Below are positions 49,206 to 58,556 of a stretch of 64,000 nt of DNA, piece by piece. Source of the stretch: Acidimangrovimonas sediminis (GTDB lineage Bacteria; Pseudomonadota; Alphaproteobacteria; Rhodobacterales; Rhodobacteraceae). The DNA is taken from assembly GCF_002871005.1 (NCBI RefSeq), contig NZ_PHSN01000013.1, positions 124,001 through 188,000 on the forward strand, given 5' to 3'. The translations under genes and the position numbers were made by a program. Each line of letters opens with the position of its first letter. Position 1 is the first letter of the stretch. Under the pieces are notes generated by a model. That model saw only the letters and a program-made list of their open reading frames with translations. It did not search any database and had not been told where the DNA came from.

Positions 49206-49832
49206 ATGACACAGCCCGAGATCCGCGCGCGCGGCCCGACCCGCCGCGCCACACTCCTGATGCTGGGCGCGACGGCGCTGGCCGCCTGCCGCCACGGCAA
49301 GCCGTTCCATTCGGTCGACGTGACGGGCGCCCTGCCCGCGCTCGACTTTACCCTGACCCGCGCCTCCGACGGCCGCACGGTCACGCAGGCCGATTACCGC
49401 GGCGCCCTTGTCATGCTGTTCTTCGGCTACACCCATTGCCCCGACGTCTGCCCCCTGACCATGGGCAACCTTGCACAGGTCCTCGACCGGATGGGCGACG
49501 GCGCGCGCGACATCCGCGTCCTATTCGTCACCGTCGACCCCAACCGCGACACGCCCGGGGTCCTCGCCCGCTACTCCGCCCAGTTCGGCCCCGGGGTCGA
49601 GGCGCTGCGCGGCACCGACAACCAGCTTGCCGACGTGACCCGCCGCTACCGCGTCACCTACAAGGTCACCCCGCCCCACGGCAGCCAGCCCTACAGGGTA
49701 ATCCACGGCCCCTCGGTCTACGTCTTTGGCCCCCGGGGCCGCGCCCGCCTGCTGATCCCGCGGCTCTACGACGCCGGCGCCGACGTCGCCGGCGTGACCG
49801 AGGACATGACCCGCCTCGTCAAGGGCGCCTAG
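49206..49832 (+). CDS. SCO1/SenC family copper chaperone lipoprotein
   Basis: A 208-residue protein with lipobox LAAC (Cys28) and a thioredoxin-like SCO domain: the copper-binding C78-P-D-V-C82 in GYTHCPDVCPLTM and H167 in YRVIHGPSVYVF. It delivers copper to the CuA site of cytochrome c oxidase subunit II in the periplasm. ATG 49206 follows GGAGGAG. It ends tail to tail with a CtaG-like gene, overlapping by 4 nt, which fits a shared role. Confidence 0.9.
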   Translation: MTQPEIRARGPTRRATLLMLGATALAACRHGKPFHSVDVTGALPALDFTLTRASDGRTVTQADYRGALVMLFFGYTHCPDVCPLTMGNLAQVLDRMGDGARDIRVLFVTVDPNRDTPGVLARYSAQFGPGVEALRGTDNQLADVTRRYRVTYKVTPPHGSQPYRVIHGPSVYVFGPRGRARLLIPRLYDAGADVAGVTEDMTRLVKGA

Positions 49833-50797
49833 TCCTGCCCCGCGCCCTGAACCTGCCCCTCGGCCCGCCGCATGTTCCCCAGAACGACGAGCAGCCCCAC
49901 CACGCTCATCATCGCCGGCGGGATCCAGATCACGATGCCGCCGATCTGCTGGTCGGTCACCGCGTCGATCCCGGGAAAGTACCGCCCGCAATAGGCGTAA
50001 TACGGGAACAGGTCGCCCCGCGCGAAGGTGATCAGCGCGCCCAGCAGGATCTGCGGGAACATCACCGCCACCGACAGCACGGCGCGCAGTCCGAAGCTGA
50101 CCCGGGCCCCGGAACGGGCCCCCGAACTGCCCCCCGAGCCGGCCCGCCCGCGCGGCCTCGTGTCCAGCACCATCGCCCAGAACAGGATCCCGTCCACCGC
50201 CATGGTCCAGTTCATCAGCTGGTAGAGCCACGGATCCAGCATCGCGGTGAAATGCACTGACGGGATCAGCCAGAACCAGAACGTGCCCACGAACAGGACG
50301 GTGGCAACTCCAGGCCGCTGCACCACCGCCATCACGCGCCGTGCAGCCACGGTCGCCGCCAGCGCGCGCAGCCACGCGGGCCCGCCCGCAAGGATCACCG
50401 GCCCGGCCATGCTCAGCCCCAGAAGCACCGGCCCCACGTGATGCAGCCCGACATGCTGCACCCGGTTGAGAAAGAACATCCGCTGGGCGAGATATTCGAA
50501 CCCGGTCTGGGTGGCGATCCACAGAAGCGCCAGCCCCGCCACGAAAGCCGCCCTCCGCCACAGGGGCGGTGCCTCCCGCCCCAGCCGGGAAAGCCCGCGC
50601 AGGTACCATAGCAGCGCCAGCGCGACCGCCGCATAGATCGGCGGCTGGAACGCGTAGGGCCCGACCGCCGGCATCTCGGCCGGCCAGCGCACCGAGACAA
50701 GCCACAGCACCGCCCCCACCGCCGCGATCAGGCCATAGACCGACCCGCCCCGCACCAGCGGGCGCCCACCCTCGCCGATCGTCACCGCGTCACGCAT
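49829..50797 (-). CDS. caa3-type CtaG-like cytochrome c oxidase assembly membrane protein
   Basis: A 322-residue protein with about seven to eight transmembrane helices. The family pattern is seen in [30 protein letters not shown] (His residues possibly for copper) and [29 protein letters not shown]. CtaG of the caa3 type is needed for oxidase assembly. ATG 50797 precedes a short cytoplasmic tail and the first helix. It converges on the SCO gene. Confidence 0.8.
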   Translation of the reverse strand: MRDAVTIGEGGRPLVRGGSVYGLIAAVGAVLWLVSVRWPAEMPAVGPYAFQPPIYAAVALALLWYLRGLSRLGREAPPLWRRAAFVAGLALLWIATQTGFEYLAQRMFFLNRVQHVGLHHVGPVLLGLSMAGPVILAGGPAWLRALAATVAARRVMAVVQRPGVATVLFVGTFWFWLIPSVHFTAMLDPWLYQLMNWTMAVDGILFWAMVLDTRPRGRAGSGGSSGARSGARVSFGLRAVLSVAVMFPQILLGALITFARGDLFPYYAYCGRYFPGIDAVTDQQIGGIVIWIPPAMMSVVGLLVVLGNMRRAEGQVQGAGQD

Positions 50798-51196
50798 CCG
50801 GCCCTCCCCGCCGGCGGCCGGGGCTTGCCCCGCCGTCCCGGGAAGCCTAGCCTGCAAACACCCGGCGCGATAGCCCGGCAGGATGGGCGGTGGAACACAC
50901 GGCCCGGGCCAGGGGTTGCACAGGAACTTCGGGCGCACGATCCTGACGCAGCACCGCCGGGCGGAACCGGTTCCGCCGCCGCCCGCCGCGCCGCGAAACC
51001 GCCCCCGCACTGCCCGATTGTTCGGCATCGGGCGAAACAGCTTCTTGCCGAACCTGATGCGGCGCGCTTGCCAACTGGCAAAGTGTCGCGCTTCATGATT
51101 GAAAGGACAGGACAAAGGGCGCGCAGGTCGTTCTACGCCGCATCGGACAGCCGCGCATCAGCCCCCGGGACAAGGTACCGCGGCAGGTTTATCGAC
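50798..51196. other. 399-nt divergent regulatory gap between the CtaG-like gene and xdhA
   Basis: There is no convincing gene. It contains an 18-bp perfect palindrome (50960-50977) and an inverted repeat TTGCCA-AC-TGGCAA (51068-51081), both placed to control xdhA or the divergent gene. Frames crossing it are not protein-like. Confidence 0.5.
50960..50977. promoter_or_regulatory. 18-bp perfect palindrome upstream of xdhA
   Basis: GGCGGAACCGGTTCCGCC is its own reverse complement, about 220 nt before xdhA and 163 nt before the CtaG-like gene. It could be an operator or a hairpin. A second candidate, TTGCCA-AC-TGGCAA at 51068-51081, lies closer to xdhA. Confidence 0.4.
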
Positions 51197-52624
51197 ATGA
51201 CGGAGATCGCGTTTCTCCTCAACGGAACGCCGGTCCGGGTGGCTGATCAGCCCCCCACCCGCAGCCTGCTGGACTGGCTGCGAGAGACCCGCGGCCTGAC
51301 CGGCACCAAGGAAGGCTGCAACGAGGGCGATTGCGGCGCCTGCACGGTGATGGTGACCGACGCCGCGGGCAGCCGCGCGCTGAACGCCTGCCTCCTCTTC
51401 CTGCCGCAACTCCACGGCAAGGCGGTGCGCACGGTCGAGGGCCTGGCCGCGCCCGATGGTACCCTGCACCCGGTGCAGGAGGCGATGATCGCCCATCATG
51501 GAAGCCAGTGCGGCTTCTGCACCCCCGGCATCATGGTGGCGCTCGCCATCGCCCATGCCCAGGGTCGCGCCGATACCGACGACGTGCTGGCCGGCAACCT
51601 CTGCCGCTGCACGGGCTACGCCCCGATCCTGCGTGCAGCCAGGGCCGCCGCCGAACTGCCGGCGCCGCCGCAGATGGCGGCCGATGCAAGCGCGCTTTCC
51701 TCTTTCATTGTTCCCCAAATACGCCCCCCCGAAACACGCGCCTCCGACGCCGCTGCGGACACCGCGCCCCCGGTCTTCCGCCCCACCAACAGCGACGACC
51801 TCGCCGAGTGGTACGCGGCCCATCCGGAGGCCACGCTGATCGCCGGGGCCACCGATGTGGGCCTGTGGGTGACCAAGCAGCTGCGCGACCTCGGGCCGGT
51901 CGCCTTCCTGTCGGGCGTCGCGGACCTCACCCATGTCGAGACCCGCGGCAAGGTGATCGGGATCGGCGCCTGCGTCACGATCGAGGCGCTGCGCCGCGCG
52001 ATGCGCGACGTCCACCCCGCCTTCGCCGCGATGCTGCGACGCTTCGCCTCCGTCCAGGTGCGCGAGGCCGCCACGATCGGTGGCAACATCGCCAATGGCT
52101 CTCCCATCGGCGACGGCCCGCCCGCGCTGATCGCGCTCGGCGCCACGCTGCACCTGCGCCAGGGCGACGAGATGCGGGCGATGCCACTGGAGGATTTCTT
52201 CCTCGACTACGGCAGCCAGGACCGGAAGCCCGGCGAATTCGTCGCCGCCGTCACCCTGCCCTCCGAGGCCCCCGCGCTGCGCTGCTACAAGCTGTCGAAG
52301 CGCTTCGATCAGGACATCTCGGCGGTCTGCGGCTGCTTCAACGTCACGGTCGAGGACGGCCGTGTCACCGATGCGCGCATCGCCTTCGGCGGCATGGCGG
52401 GCGTGCCGAAACGCGCCACCGCGGTCGAGGCCGCCCTCGCGGGCGGGCGCTGGGACGAAGAGGCGATCCGCACGGCACTCCCCGCCTTTGCCGAGGATTT
52501 CGCGCCGATGAGTGACATGCGCGCCTCCGCCGACTACCGGCTGGACACCGCGCGCAACATGCTCCTGCGCTACTTCCACGACCTTGCGGGCAGGCCTGTC
52601 TCGGTGCTGGAGGTGTCGCCGTGA
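51197..52624 (+). CDS. xdhA: xanthine dehydrogenase small subunit XdhA (Fe-S/FAD)
   Basis: A 475-residue subunit. The first 2Fe-2S cluster uses C41, C46, C49 and C65 ([16 protein letters not shown]), the second C105, C108, C136 and C138 ([18 protein letters not shown]). The FAD domain (about 195-370) has [28 protein letters not shown] and [15 protein letters not shown]. It passes electrons from the Mo site to NAD. The linker (about 155-195) is unusual: nucleotides 51702-51730 are a copy of a genomic repeat, read as [10 protein letters not shown]. Confidence 0.95.
   Translation: MTEIAFLLNGTPVRVADQPPTRSLLDWLRETRGLTGTKEGCNEGDCGACTVMVTDAAGSRALNACLLFLPQLHGKAVRTVEGLAAPDGTLHPVQEAMIAHHGSQCGFCTPGIMVALAIAHAQGRADTDDVLAGNLCRCTGYAPILRAARAAAELPAPPQMAADASALSSFIVPQIRPPETRASDAAADTAPPVFRPTNSDDLAEWYAAHPEATLIAGATDVGLWVTKQLRDLGPVAFLSGVADLTHVETRGKVIGIGACVTIEALRRAMRDVHPAFAAMLRRFASVQVREAATIGGNIANGSPIGDGPPALIALGATLHLRQGDEMRAMPLEDFFLDYGSQDRKPGEFVAAVTLPSEAPALRCYKLSKRFDQDISAVCGCFNVTVEDGRVTDARIAFGGMAGVPKRATAVEAALAGGRWDEEAIRTALPAFAEDFAPMSDMRASADYRLDTARNMLLRYFHDLAGRPVSVLEVSP
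51702..51730 (-). repeat. palindrome-tail repeat, copy 5, inside xdhA
   Basis: On the minus strand GGGGGCGTATTTGGGG is followed by AACAATGAAAG. It matches the intergenic copy at 43646 at 25 of 27 positions. It lies antisense within the xdhA linker between the second Fe-S domain and the FAD domain, without breaking the frame. Confidence 0.75.
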
Positions 52625-54948
52625 GCGTCGCAAAGCCCCTGCCGCACGATGCCGCGCCGCTCCATGTCACCGGACAGGCGCGCTACATCGACGATATTCC
52701 GGTGCCCGCGAACACGCTGCACCTTGCCTTCGGCCTGTCGGAACGGGCGCATGCGAAGGTGACGGTGCTCGACCTCGGCCCGGTGCGCGCGGCGCCGGGC
52801 GTCGTTGCCGTGATCGGGCCGGACGATCTGTCGCCGATGCCCGACTGCTCCCCCTCGATCCATGACGAGCCCCTGCTGGCAATGGGAGAGGTGCACTACG
52901 CCGGCCACCCGATGTTCATCGTCGTGGCCGAGAGCCACCTTGCCGCGCGCCGCGCCGCCCGGCTGGCCATGGTCACCTACGAGGACCTGCCTGCGCTGAT
53001 CACCATCGAGCAGGCCCTCGCGGCGAACAGCCATTTCGAGGGCGGCCCGGTCACCTGGCAGATCGGCGACGCGGCGGCCGCGATCGCCGGGGCGCCGCGG
53101 GTGCTGAAGGGTTCCATCGAGATCGGCGGGCAGGAACATTTCTACCTCGAGGGCCAGGCGGCCCTCGTGCTGCCGCAGGAGGGCGGCGACATGGTCGTGC
53201 ATTCCTCGACCCAGCACCCGACCGAGATCCAGCACAAGGTCTCTGAAGCCCTGGGCCTGCCGATGAACGCGGTACGGGTCGAGGTACGGCGCATGGGCGG
53301 CGGCTTCGGCGGCAAGGAGAGCCAGGGCAACCACCTGGCCGTGGCCTGCGCGGTGGCGGCCCGGGCCACCGGGCGGCCGTGCAAGATGCGCTACGACCGC
53401 GACGACGACATGATGATCACCGGCAAGCGCCATGCCTTCCGGATCGATTACCACGTGGGACACGACGACCGGGGCCGGATCCTGGGGGTGGAGTTCCTGC
53501 AGCTGGCGCAATGCGGCTGGTCGGCGGACCTGTCGCTGCCGGTCTGCGACCGGGCGATGCTGCATGCCGACAACGCCTATCTGATCGAGAACATGCGGAT
53601 CGAGAGCCACCGGCTGCGCACCAACACCCAGTCGGCCACGGCCTACCGGGGCTTTGGCGGACCGCAGGGGATGCTGGGGATCGAGCGGGTTCTCGATCAC
53701 GTGGCCTTCGCGGTGGGCCGGGAGCCACTGGAAGTGCGGCGCGCGAATTTCTACGGCGAGGCCGGGGGCCAGCCCCCGGACCCCCGGGATATTTCCGCTC
53801 AGAAGAAGCAACAGGTCACGCCCTACCGGATGCCGGTGGAGGATTTCATCCTGCACGGGCTGACCGCGCGGCTGGAGGAGAGTTCCGCCTATCTTGCGCG
53901 CAAGGCCGAGGTGGCGCGCTGGAACGCGGCGAATGACGTGCTGAAGAAGGGAATCGCGCTGACGCCGGTGAAGTTCGGCATCTCCTTCACGCTGACCTGG
54001 CTGAACCAGGCCGGCGCGCTGGTGCATGTCTATCAGGACGGGTCGGTGCATCTGAACCACGGCGGGACCGAGATGGGACAGGGGTTGTTCCAGAAGGTGG
54101 CGCAGGTGGCGGCCTCGGGCTTCGGGATCGGGGTGGAGCGGGTGAAGATCACCGCGACCGATACCGGGAAGGTGCCCAACACCTCGGCCACCGCGGCGTC
54201 CTCGGGGTCGGATCTGAACGGGATGGCGGTGAAGGCCGCCTGCGACACCCTTCGCGGGCGGTTGGCGGAATTCCTTGCCGAGCGCCACCAGGTGAGCCCG
54301 GCGGAGGTTCTGTTCGAGGGCGGACGGGTCGCCGTCGGCGGGGCGGAATATGGCTTCGACGAGGTGATCGCGATGGCCTACCAGGCGCGGATCTCGCTTT
54401 CGGCCACGGGATTCTATGCCACACCCAAGATCACCTGGGACCGGGTGAAGGGCCAGGGGCGGCCGTTCTTCTACTTCGCCTATGGCGCGGCGGTGAGCGA
54501 GGTCGTGATCGACCGGCTTACCGGCGAGAACCGGATCCTGCGCTGCGACATCCTGCACGATGCCGGGGCCTCGCTGAATCCCGCGATCGACATGGGCCAG
54601 ATCGAGGGCGGCTACGTGCAAGGCGCGGGCTGGCTGACGACGGAGGAGCTGGTCTGGGACGACAGGGGGCGCCTCAGGACCCATGCGCCTTCGACCTACA
54701 AGATCCCGGCCTGTTCGGACCGGCCGCGGGTGTTCAACGTGGCCTTGTGGGAGGGCGCAAACCGGGAGGAGACGGTGTACCGTTCCAAGGCCGTGGGGGA
54801 GCCGCCGTTCATGCTGGGGATCTCGGCGCTGATGGCGTTGTCGGATGCCGTGGCGGCCTGCGGCGACGGGACGGTCTATCCCGACCTGCAGGCCCCCGCG
54901 ACGCCGGAGCGGATCCTGGCGGCGGTGAAGCGGGTGCGCGGTGATTGA
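52621..54948 (+). CDS. xdhB: xanthine dehydrogenase large subunit XdhB (molybdopterin-binding)
   Basis: A 775-residue subunit with GTG start overlapping xdhA (GTGA). Molybdenum-cofactor motifs: [41 protein letters not shown], a late [14 protein letters not shown] and the catalytic Glu E727 in AVGEPPF. It oxidises hypoxanthine and xanthine to urate. Residues 381-396 ([16 protein letters not shown]) are encoded exactly by a 48-nt genomic repeat inserted after ANFYGE, where relatives continue towards TPY; the rest looks intact. Confidence 0.95.
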   Translation: MSVAKPLPHDAAPLHVTGQARYIDDIPVPANTLHLAFGLSERAHAKVTVLDLGPVRAAPGVVAVIGPDDLSPMPDCSPSIHDEPLLAMGEVHYAGHPMFIVVAESHLAARRAARLAMVTYEDLPALITIEQALAANSHFEGGPVTWQIGDAAAAIAGAPRVLKGSIEIGGQEHFYLEGQAALVLPQEGGDMVVHSSTQHPTEIQHKVSEALGLPMNAVRVEVRRMGGGFGGKESQGNHLAVACAVAARATGRPCKMRYDRDDDMMITGKRHAFRIDYHVGHDDRGRILGVEFLQLAQCGWSADLSLPVCDRAMLHADNAYLIENMRIESHRLRTNTQSATAYRGFGGPQGMLGIERVLDHVAFAVGREPLEVRRANFYGEAGGQPPDPRDISAQKKQQVTPYRMPVEDFILHGLTARLEESSAYLARKAEVARWNAANDVLKKGIALTPVKFGISFTLTWLNQAGALVHVYQDGSVHLNHGGTEMGQGLFQKVAQVAASGFGIGVERVKITATDTGKVPNTSATAASSGSDLNGMAVKAACDTLRGRLAEFLAERHQVSPAEVLFEGGRVAVGGAEYGFDEVIAMAYQARISLSATGFYATPKITWDRVKGQGRPFFYFAYGAAVSEVVIDRLTGENRILRCDILHDAGASLNPAIDMGQIEGGYVQGAGWLTTEELVWDDRGRLRTHAPSTYKIPACSDRPRVFNVALWEGANREETVYRSKAVGEPPFMLGISALMALSDAVAACGDGTVYPDLQAPATPERILAAVKRVRGD
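53761..53808 (+). repeat. palindrome-tail repeat, copy 6, in frame inside xdhB
   Basis: The hairpin CCGGGGGC-CA-GCCCCCGG is followed by ACCCCCGGGATATTTCC and GCTCAGAAGAAG. It is 48 nt, exactly 16 codons, beginning on a codon boundary. The last 28 nt match 62229-62256 at 27 positions, and the last 22 match copy 3 exactly. Confidence 0.9.
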
Positions 54949-55924
54949 GGCGGGCGCCCTTCGGGCCAGGGTGGCCGAGGCGGGGCGCGTGGTGCGTATC
55001 GTCGTCGCCGGCACCGAGGGCTCGGCCCCGCGCGAGGCAGGGGCCGCGATGCTGATCTGGGACGGCGGGACCGAGGGCACCATCGGCGGCGGCGCGCTGG
55101 AATGGCAGGCGATCGCGCGGGCACGGGCGATGACGGGCGGCGCGGCGATCGACCGGGTGCCGCTGGGCCCCGGGATCGGGCAGTGCTGCGGCGGCGCGGT
55201 CGTGCTGGTATCGGAGGTCTGGACCGCGGCGAAGCTGGCCACGCTGGAAGGCGAGGTCAGCGCCCGGCGCATCGACGGGCCGGAGGAGATGCCGCTGGCG
55301 GTACGGCGCTTGATCGTCCGGGCGCGGGCGGAGGGCACCCGCCCGGCAACCCGGCTGATCGACGGCTGGCTGGTGGAGCCGGTGGCACGGCCTGCGCGCG
55401 ATCTGTGGATCTGGGGCGCGGGGCACGTGGGGCGTGCGCTGGTCTCGGTGCTCTCCCCCCTGCCCGAGCTGGCGATCACCTGGGTCGACAGCGGGCGCGA
55501 CAGGTTTCCGGGGGCGATCCCGGGGGGGATCACGCCGCTATGGGCCGCCAATCCCGCCGACCTCGTGGCGCATGCGCCACGGCGGGCGGAACATCTGGTG
55601 CTGACCTATTCCCATGCCCTCGATCTCGAGCTCTGCCATCGTATCCTGTTGCGCGGGCATGGCGGCCTCGGGCTGATCGGTTCGGCCACCAAGGCCGCGC
55701 GGTTCCGGTCGCGCCTGGGCACACTGGGGCACGGGGCGGAGGCGATCGCGGGGATCGCCTGCCCGATCGGCGATCCGCGGCTGGGCAAGCACCCGCAGGC
55801 GATCGCGGTGGGGGTGGCCGCAGCACTGCTGGCGCCGGGCCGGGTGTCGGGCAGGGTGTCAGATCGGGTGTCGCGCAGCGCGACGGCGAACGAAACGAAG
55901 AAGGCGCGCGACAGCGCCGGCTGA
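54941..55924 (+). CDS. xdhC: xanthine dehydrogenase accessory protein XdhC
   Basis: A 327-residue protein with the XdhC pattern: VVAGTEGSAPREAGAAMLI, GTIGGGALEWQA, the Cys pair GIGQCCGGAVVL, a Rossmann start WIWGAGHVGRAL and GLIGSATKAARFRSRL. It binds sulfurated molybdenum cofactor and inserts it into XdhB. The GTG start at 54941 overlaps xdhB by 8 nt. The last 30 residues are low-complexity and include three R-V-S-x units from a 12-bp tandem repeat. Confidence 0.92.
   Translation: MIEAGALRARVAEAGRVVRIVVAGTEGSAPREAGAAMLIWDGGTEGTIGGGALEWQAIARARAMTGGAAIDRVPLGPGIGQCCGGAVVLVSEVWTAAKLATLEGEVSARRIDGPEEMPLAVRRLIVRARAEGTRPATRLIDGWLVEPVARPARDLWIWGAGHVGRALVSVLSPLPELAITWVDSGRDRFPGAIPGGITPLWAANPADLVAHAPRRAEHLVLTYSHALDLELCHRILLRGHGGLGLIGSATKAARFRSRLGTLGHGAEAIAGIACPIGDPRLGKHPQAIAVGVAAALLAPGRVSGRVSDRVSRSATANETKKARDSAG
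55841..55876 (+). repeat. 12-bp tandem repeat in the xdhC 3' end
   Basis: Three units (55841-55852, 55853-55864, 55865-55876) of pattern C/AGGGTGTCNNNN encode R-V-S-G, R-V-S-D and R-V-S-R. The GTGTCG core resembles the unit of the htpX tail repeat on the coding strand. Confidence 0.7.
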
Positions 55925-55960
55925 GACAGACGAGACGGGGACGGTATTAAGGATGCAGGT

Positions 55961-57475
55961 ATGCTTCTGACCATCGAGGGGCTGACCAAGGCCTATCCGG
56001 GGGTGGTGGCCAACGACGACGTATCGTTCAGCGTGGCCGAGGGCGAGGTACACGCCCTTCTGGGCGAGAACGGGGCAGGCAAGTCGACGCTGGTCAAGAT
56101 GATCTACGGGCTGGTGAAGCCTGACGCCGGGCACATGACGCTGCGCGGTGCGGCCTACGAACCGGCGGAGCCTCGGGCGGCGCGGGCGGCAGGCGTGGCC
56201 ATGGTGTTCCAGCATTTCAGCCTGTTCGAGGCGCTCGACGTGGCCGAGAACGTGGCGCTGGGGATGGAGAAACCGCCCCGCCCGCGCGAACTGGCCCAGC
56301 GCATCCGCGCGGTGAGCGAGGAATACGGACTGCCGCTGGATCCTTCGCGCCTGGTGGGCGACCTCTCCGCCGGGGAACGCCAGCGGGTGGAGATCATCCG
56401 CTGCCTGCTGCAGGACCCGAAGCTTCTGATCATGGATGAACCCACCAGCGTGCTGACGCCGCAGGAGGTGGAGATCCTGTTCGAGACGCTGCGCAAGCTG
56501 TCGGCCGAGGGCACCGCGATCCTCTACATCTCGCACAAGCTCGAGGAGATACGGGCGCTCTGCGACGGGGCGACGATCCTGCGTCGGGGCAAGGTGGTGG
56601 CGACCTGCACCCCGCGCGAGAAATCGGCGCGCGAACTGGCCGAGATGATGGTGGGCCAGACACTGACGCCCCCCGAACGCGGCACGCGGGCGCCGGGCGA
56701 GGTGGTTCTCGGCGTCGCCGGCCTGTCGGTAGCCTCGCCCAACCCCTTCGGGACTTCGCTCAAGAACGTCGGGTTCGACGTGCGCGCGGGCGAGGTGCTG
56801 GGGATCGCAGGCGTTGCCGGCAACGGGCAGGACGAATTGCTGCTGGCCCTGTCGGGCGAACTCCGCAGCGACGCCGGGGCGGTGGTGCTGAAGGGCAAGC
56901 CGGTCGGCACGTTGGGCCCGGAGGGGCGGCGCGCGGCGGGGCTGGTGTCGGGCCCCGAGGAACGGCTTGGCCATGCCGCCGCGCCGGAGATGAGCCTGAC
57001 CGAGAACGCGCTTCTGTCCGGCCGGGTGCGCCGCGCCCTGGTGAAATCGGGCTTCATCGACTGGAAGAAAACGAAGGGGTTCGCCGAAGAGATCGTGAAG
57101 GATTTCGACGTGCGCACGCCGGGTGTCGACGTGGCCGCAAGGGCGCTGTCGGGCGGCAACCTGCAGAAATTCGTCATCGGGCGCGAGATCCTGCAGGATC
57201 CGGCGGTGATCGTGGTGAACCAACCGACCTGGGGCGTCGATGCCGCGGCCGCGGCTGCGATCCGGCAGGCGCTGATCGACCTTGCCGCCAAGGGCGCGGC
57301 GGTGGTCGTCATAAGCCAGGACCTCGACGAGCTGCTGGAGGTGGCCGACCGCTTCGCCGCGCTGAACGAGGGGCGGCTGAGCGCGCCCCGGCCGGTGCAG
57401 GGGCTGACGGTGGAAGAGATCGGCCTGATGATGGGCGGCGCGCACGACATGGAGGTGGCCCATGTTGAGGCTTGA
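55961..57475 (+). CDS. BMP-type nucleoside ABC transporter, double ATP-binding protein
   Basis: A 504-residue protein with two ABC domains. The first is complete: Walker A GENGAGKS (35-42), signature LSAGERQRVEI and Walker B LLIMDEPTSVL. The second (about 255-500) has a degenerate Walker A (GVAGNGQDELLLAL) but keeps LSGGNLQKFVIGREI, as usual in the RbsA/BMP group. It drives uptake with the two permeases and the BMP binding protein. It starts 36 nt after xdhC, so it is very likely in the xdh operon. Confidence 0.9.
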   Translation: MLLTIEGLTKAYPGVVANDDVSFSVAEGEVHALLGENGAGKSTLVKMIYGLVKPDAGHMTLRGAAYEPAEPRAARAAGVAMVFQHFSLFEALDVAENVALGMEKPPRPRELAQRIRAVSEEYGLPLDPSRLVGDLSAGERQRVEIIRCLLQDPKLLIMDEPTSVLTPQEVEILFETLRKLSAEGTAILYISHKLEEIRALCDGATILRRGKVVATCTPREKSARELAEMMVGQTLTPPERGTRAPGEVVLGVAGLSVASPNPFGTSLKNVGFDVRAGEVLGIAGVAGNGQDELLLALSGELRSDAGAVVLKGKPVGTLGPEGRRAAGLVSGPEERLGHAAAPEMSLTENALLSGRVRRALVKSGFIDWKKTKGFAEEIVKDFDVRTPGVDVAARALSGGNLQKFVIGREILQDPAVIVVNQPTWGVDAAAAAAIRQALIDLAAKGAAVVVISQDLDELLEVADRFAALNEGRLSAPRPVQGLTVEEIGLMMGGAHDMEVAHVEA

Positions 57476-58556
57476 GAAACGGCCCATGCCCTCGCGGTTC
57501 TGGACCGCGGTGACCCCGGTGCTGGCGGTGATCCTGACGATGGTGGCGGGCGGCATCCTGTTCGCCCTGCTCGGCAAGCCGCCGGTCGAGGCGATCAGGG
57601 TGATCTTCTGGGATCCGCTCTTTGGCGCGAACAACTTCTACACTCTGCCGCAGATGCTGGTGAAGGCCGGGCCGCTGATCCTGATCGCGATCGGGCTCAG
57701 CCTCGGGTTCCGGGCGGGGATCTGGAACATCGGCGCCGAGGGACAGTACATCATGGGCGCGATCTGCGGCGCCGCGGTGGCGCTGGCGTTCTACCCGGCG
57801 GAACATTGGTACATCTTTCCGCTGATGGTGATCGCCGGGGCGCTGGGGGGCTGGATCTGGGCGATGATCCCCGCCGTGCTGAAGATCAAGTTCGGCACCA
57901 ACGAGATCCTCGTGTCGCTGATGCTGGTCTACGTGGCCGAGAACATCCTCTCGTGGGTCAGCTTCGGCCCGCTGCGCAACCCGCAGGGCTATGGCTTTCC
58001 GGGCAGCCGCAACCTGCAGCAATACCCCTCGGCGCATAATGCCGACCTGATCCCGAACACCGGCCTGCACTGGGGCGTCGTGGCCGCCTTCCTGGCGGTG
58101 ATCGGGGCCTATGTCCTTCTCAACCGCCATATCCTCGGCTACCAGATCCGGGTCGCAGGCCAGGCACCCAGGGCCGCGCGATTTGCCGGCGTCTCGCCCT
58201 CGCGGCTGTTCGCCTTCTGCCTGGGGACCTCCGGCGCGCTGGCCGGGCTGGCCGGCCTGTTCGAGGTGGCGGGCCCCAGCGGCCAGCTCAGCCCCGATTT
58301 CAACGTGGGCTACGGCTTCACCGCGATCATCGTGGCCTTCCTCGGACGGCTGCACCCGGTGGGGATCCTGCTGGCGGGTTTCCTGATGGCGCTGACCTAC
58401 ATCGGCGGCGAACTGGCGCAGCTGTCGCTCAACCTGCCGTCGGCGGCGATCCAGGCCTTCCAGGGGATGCTGCTGTTCTTCCTCCTCGCCTTCGACCTGC
58501 TTTCGAACTACCGCGTCCGCTGGAAGGAACATGCCGCGAAGGAGATTGCGAAATGA
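57462..58556 (+). CDS. BMP-type nucleoside ABC transporter permease 1
   Basis: A 364-residue inner-membrane permease with about nine to ten helices. The family marker AIGLSLGFRAGIWNIGAEGQYIMGAI is seen around residues 75-100, and a cytoplasmic coupling segment GQAPRAARFAGVSPSRLFAF near 230. It pairs with permease 2 in the NupP/NupQ or YufP/YufQ way. It overlaps the ATPase gene by 14 nt and permease 2 by 4 nt. Confidence 0.9.
   Translation: MLRLEKRPMPSRFWTAVTPVLAVILTMVAGGILFALLGKPPVEAIRVIFWDPLFGANNFYTLPQMLVKAGPLILIAIGLSLGFRAGIWNIGAEGQYIMGAICGAAVALAFYPAEHWYIFPLMVIAGALGGWIWAMIPAVLKIKFGTNEILVSLMLVYVAENILSWVSFGPLRNPQGYGFPGSRNLQQYPSAHNADLIPNTGLHWGVVAAFLAVIGAYVLLNRHILGYQIRVAGQAPRAARFAGVSPSRLFAFCLGTSGALAGLAGLFEVAGPSGQLSPDFNVGYGFTAIIVAFLGRLHPVGILLAGFLMALTYIGGELAQLSLNLPSAAIQAFQGMLLFFLLAFDLLSNYRVRWKEHAAKEIAK

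Noticed and set aside
52570-55551. A 993-codon minus-strand frame opposite xdhB and xdhC
   Set aside because: It mirrors the codon structure of xdhB, has no recognisable protein and no ribosome site; it is a shadow frame.
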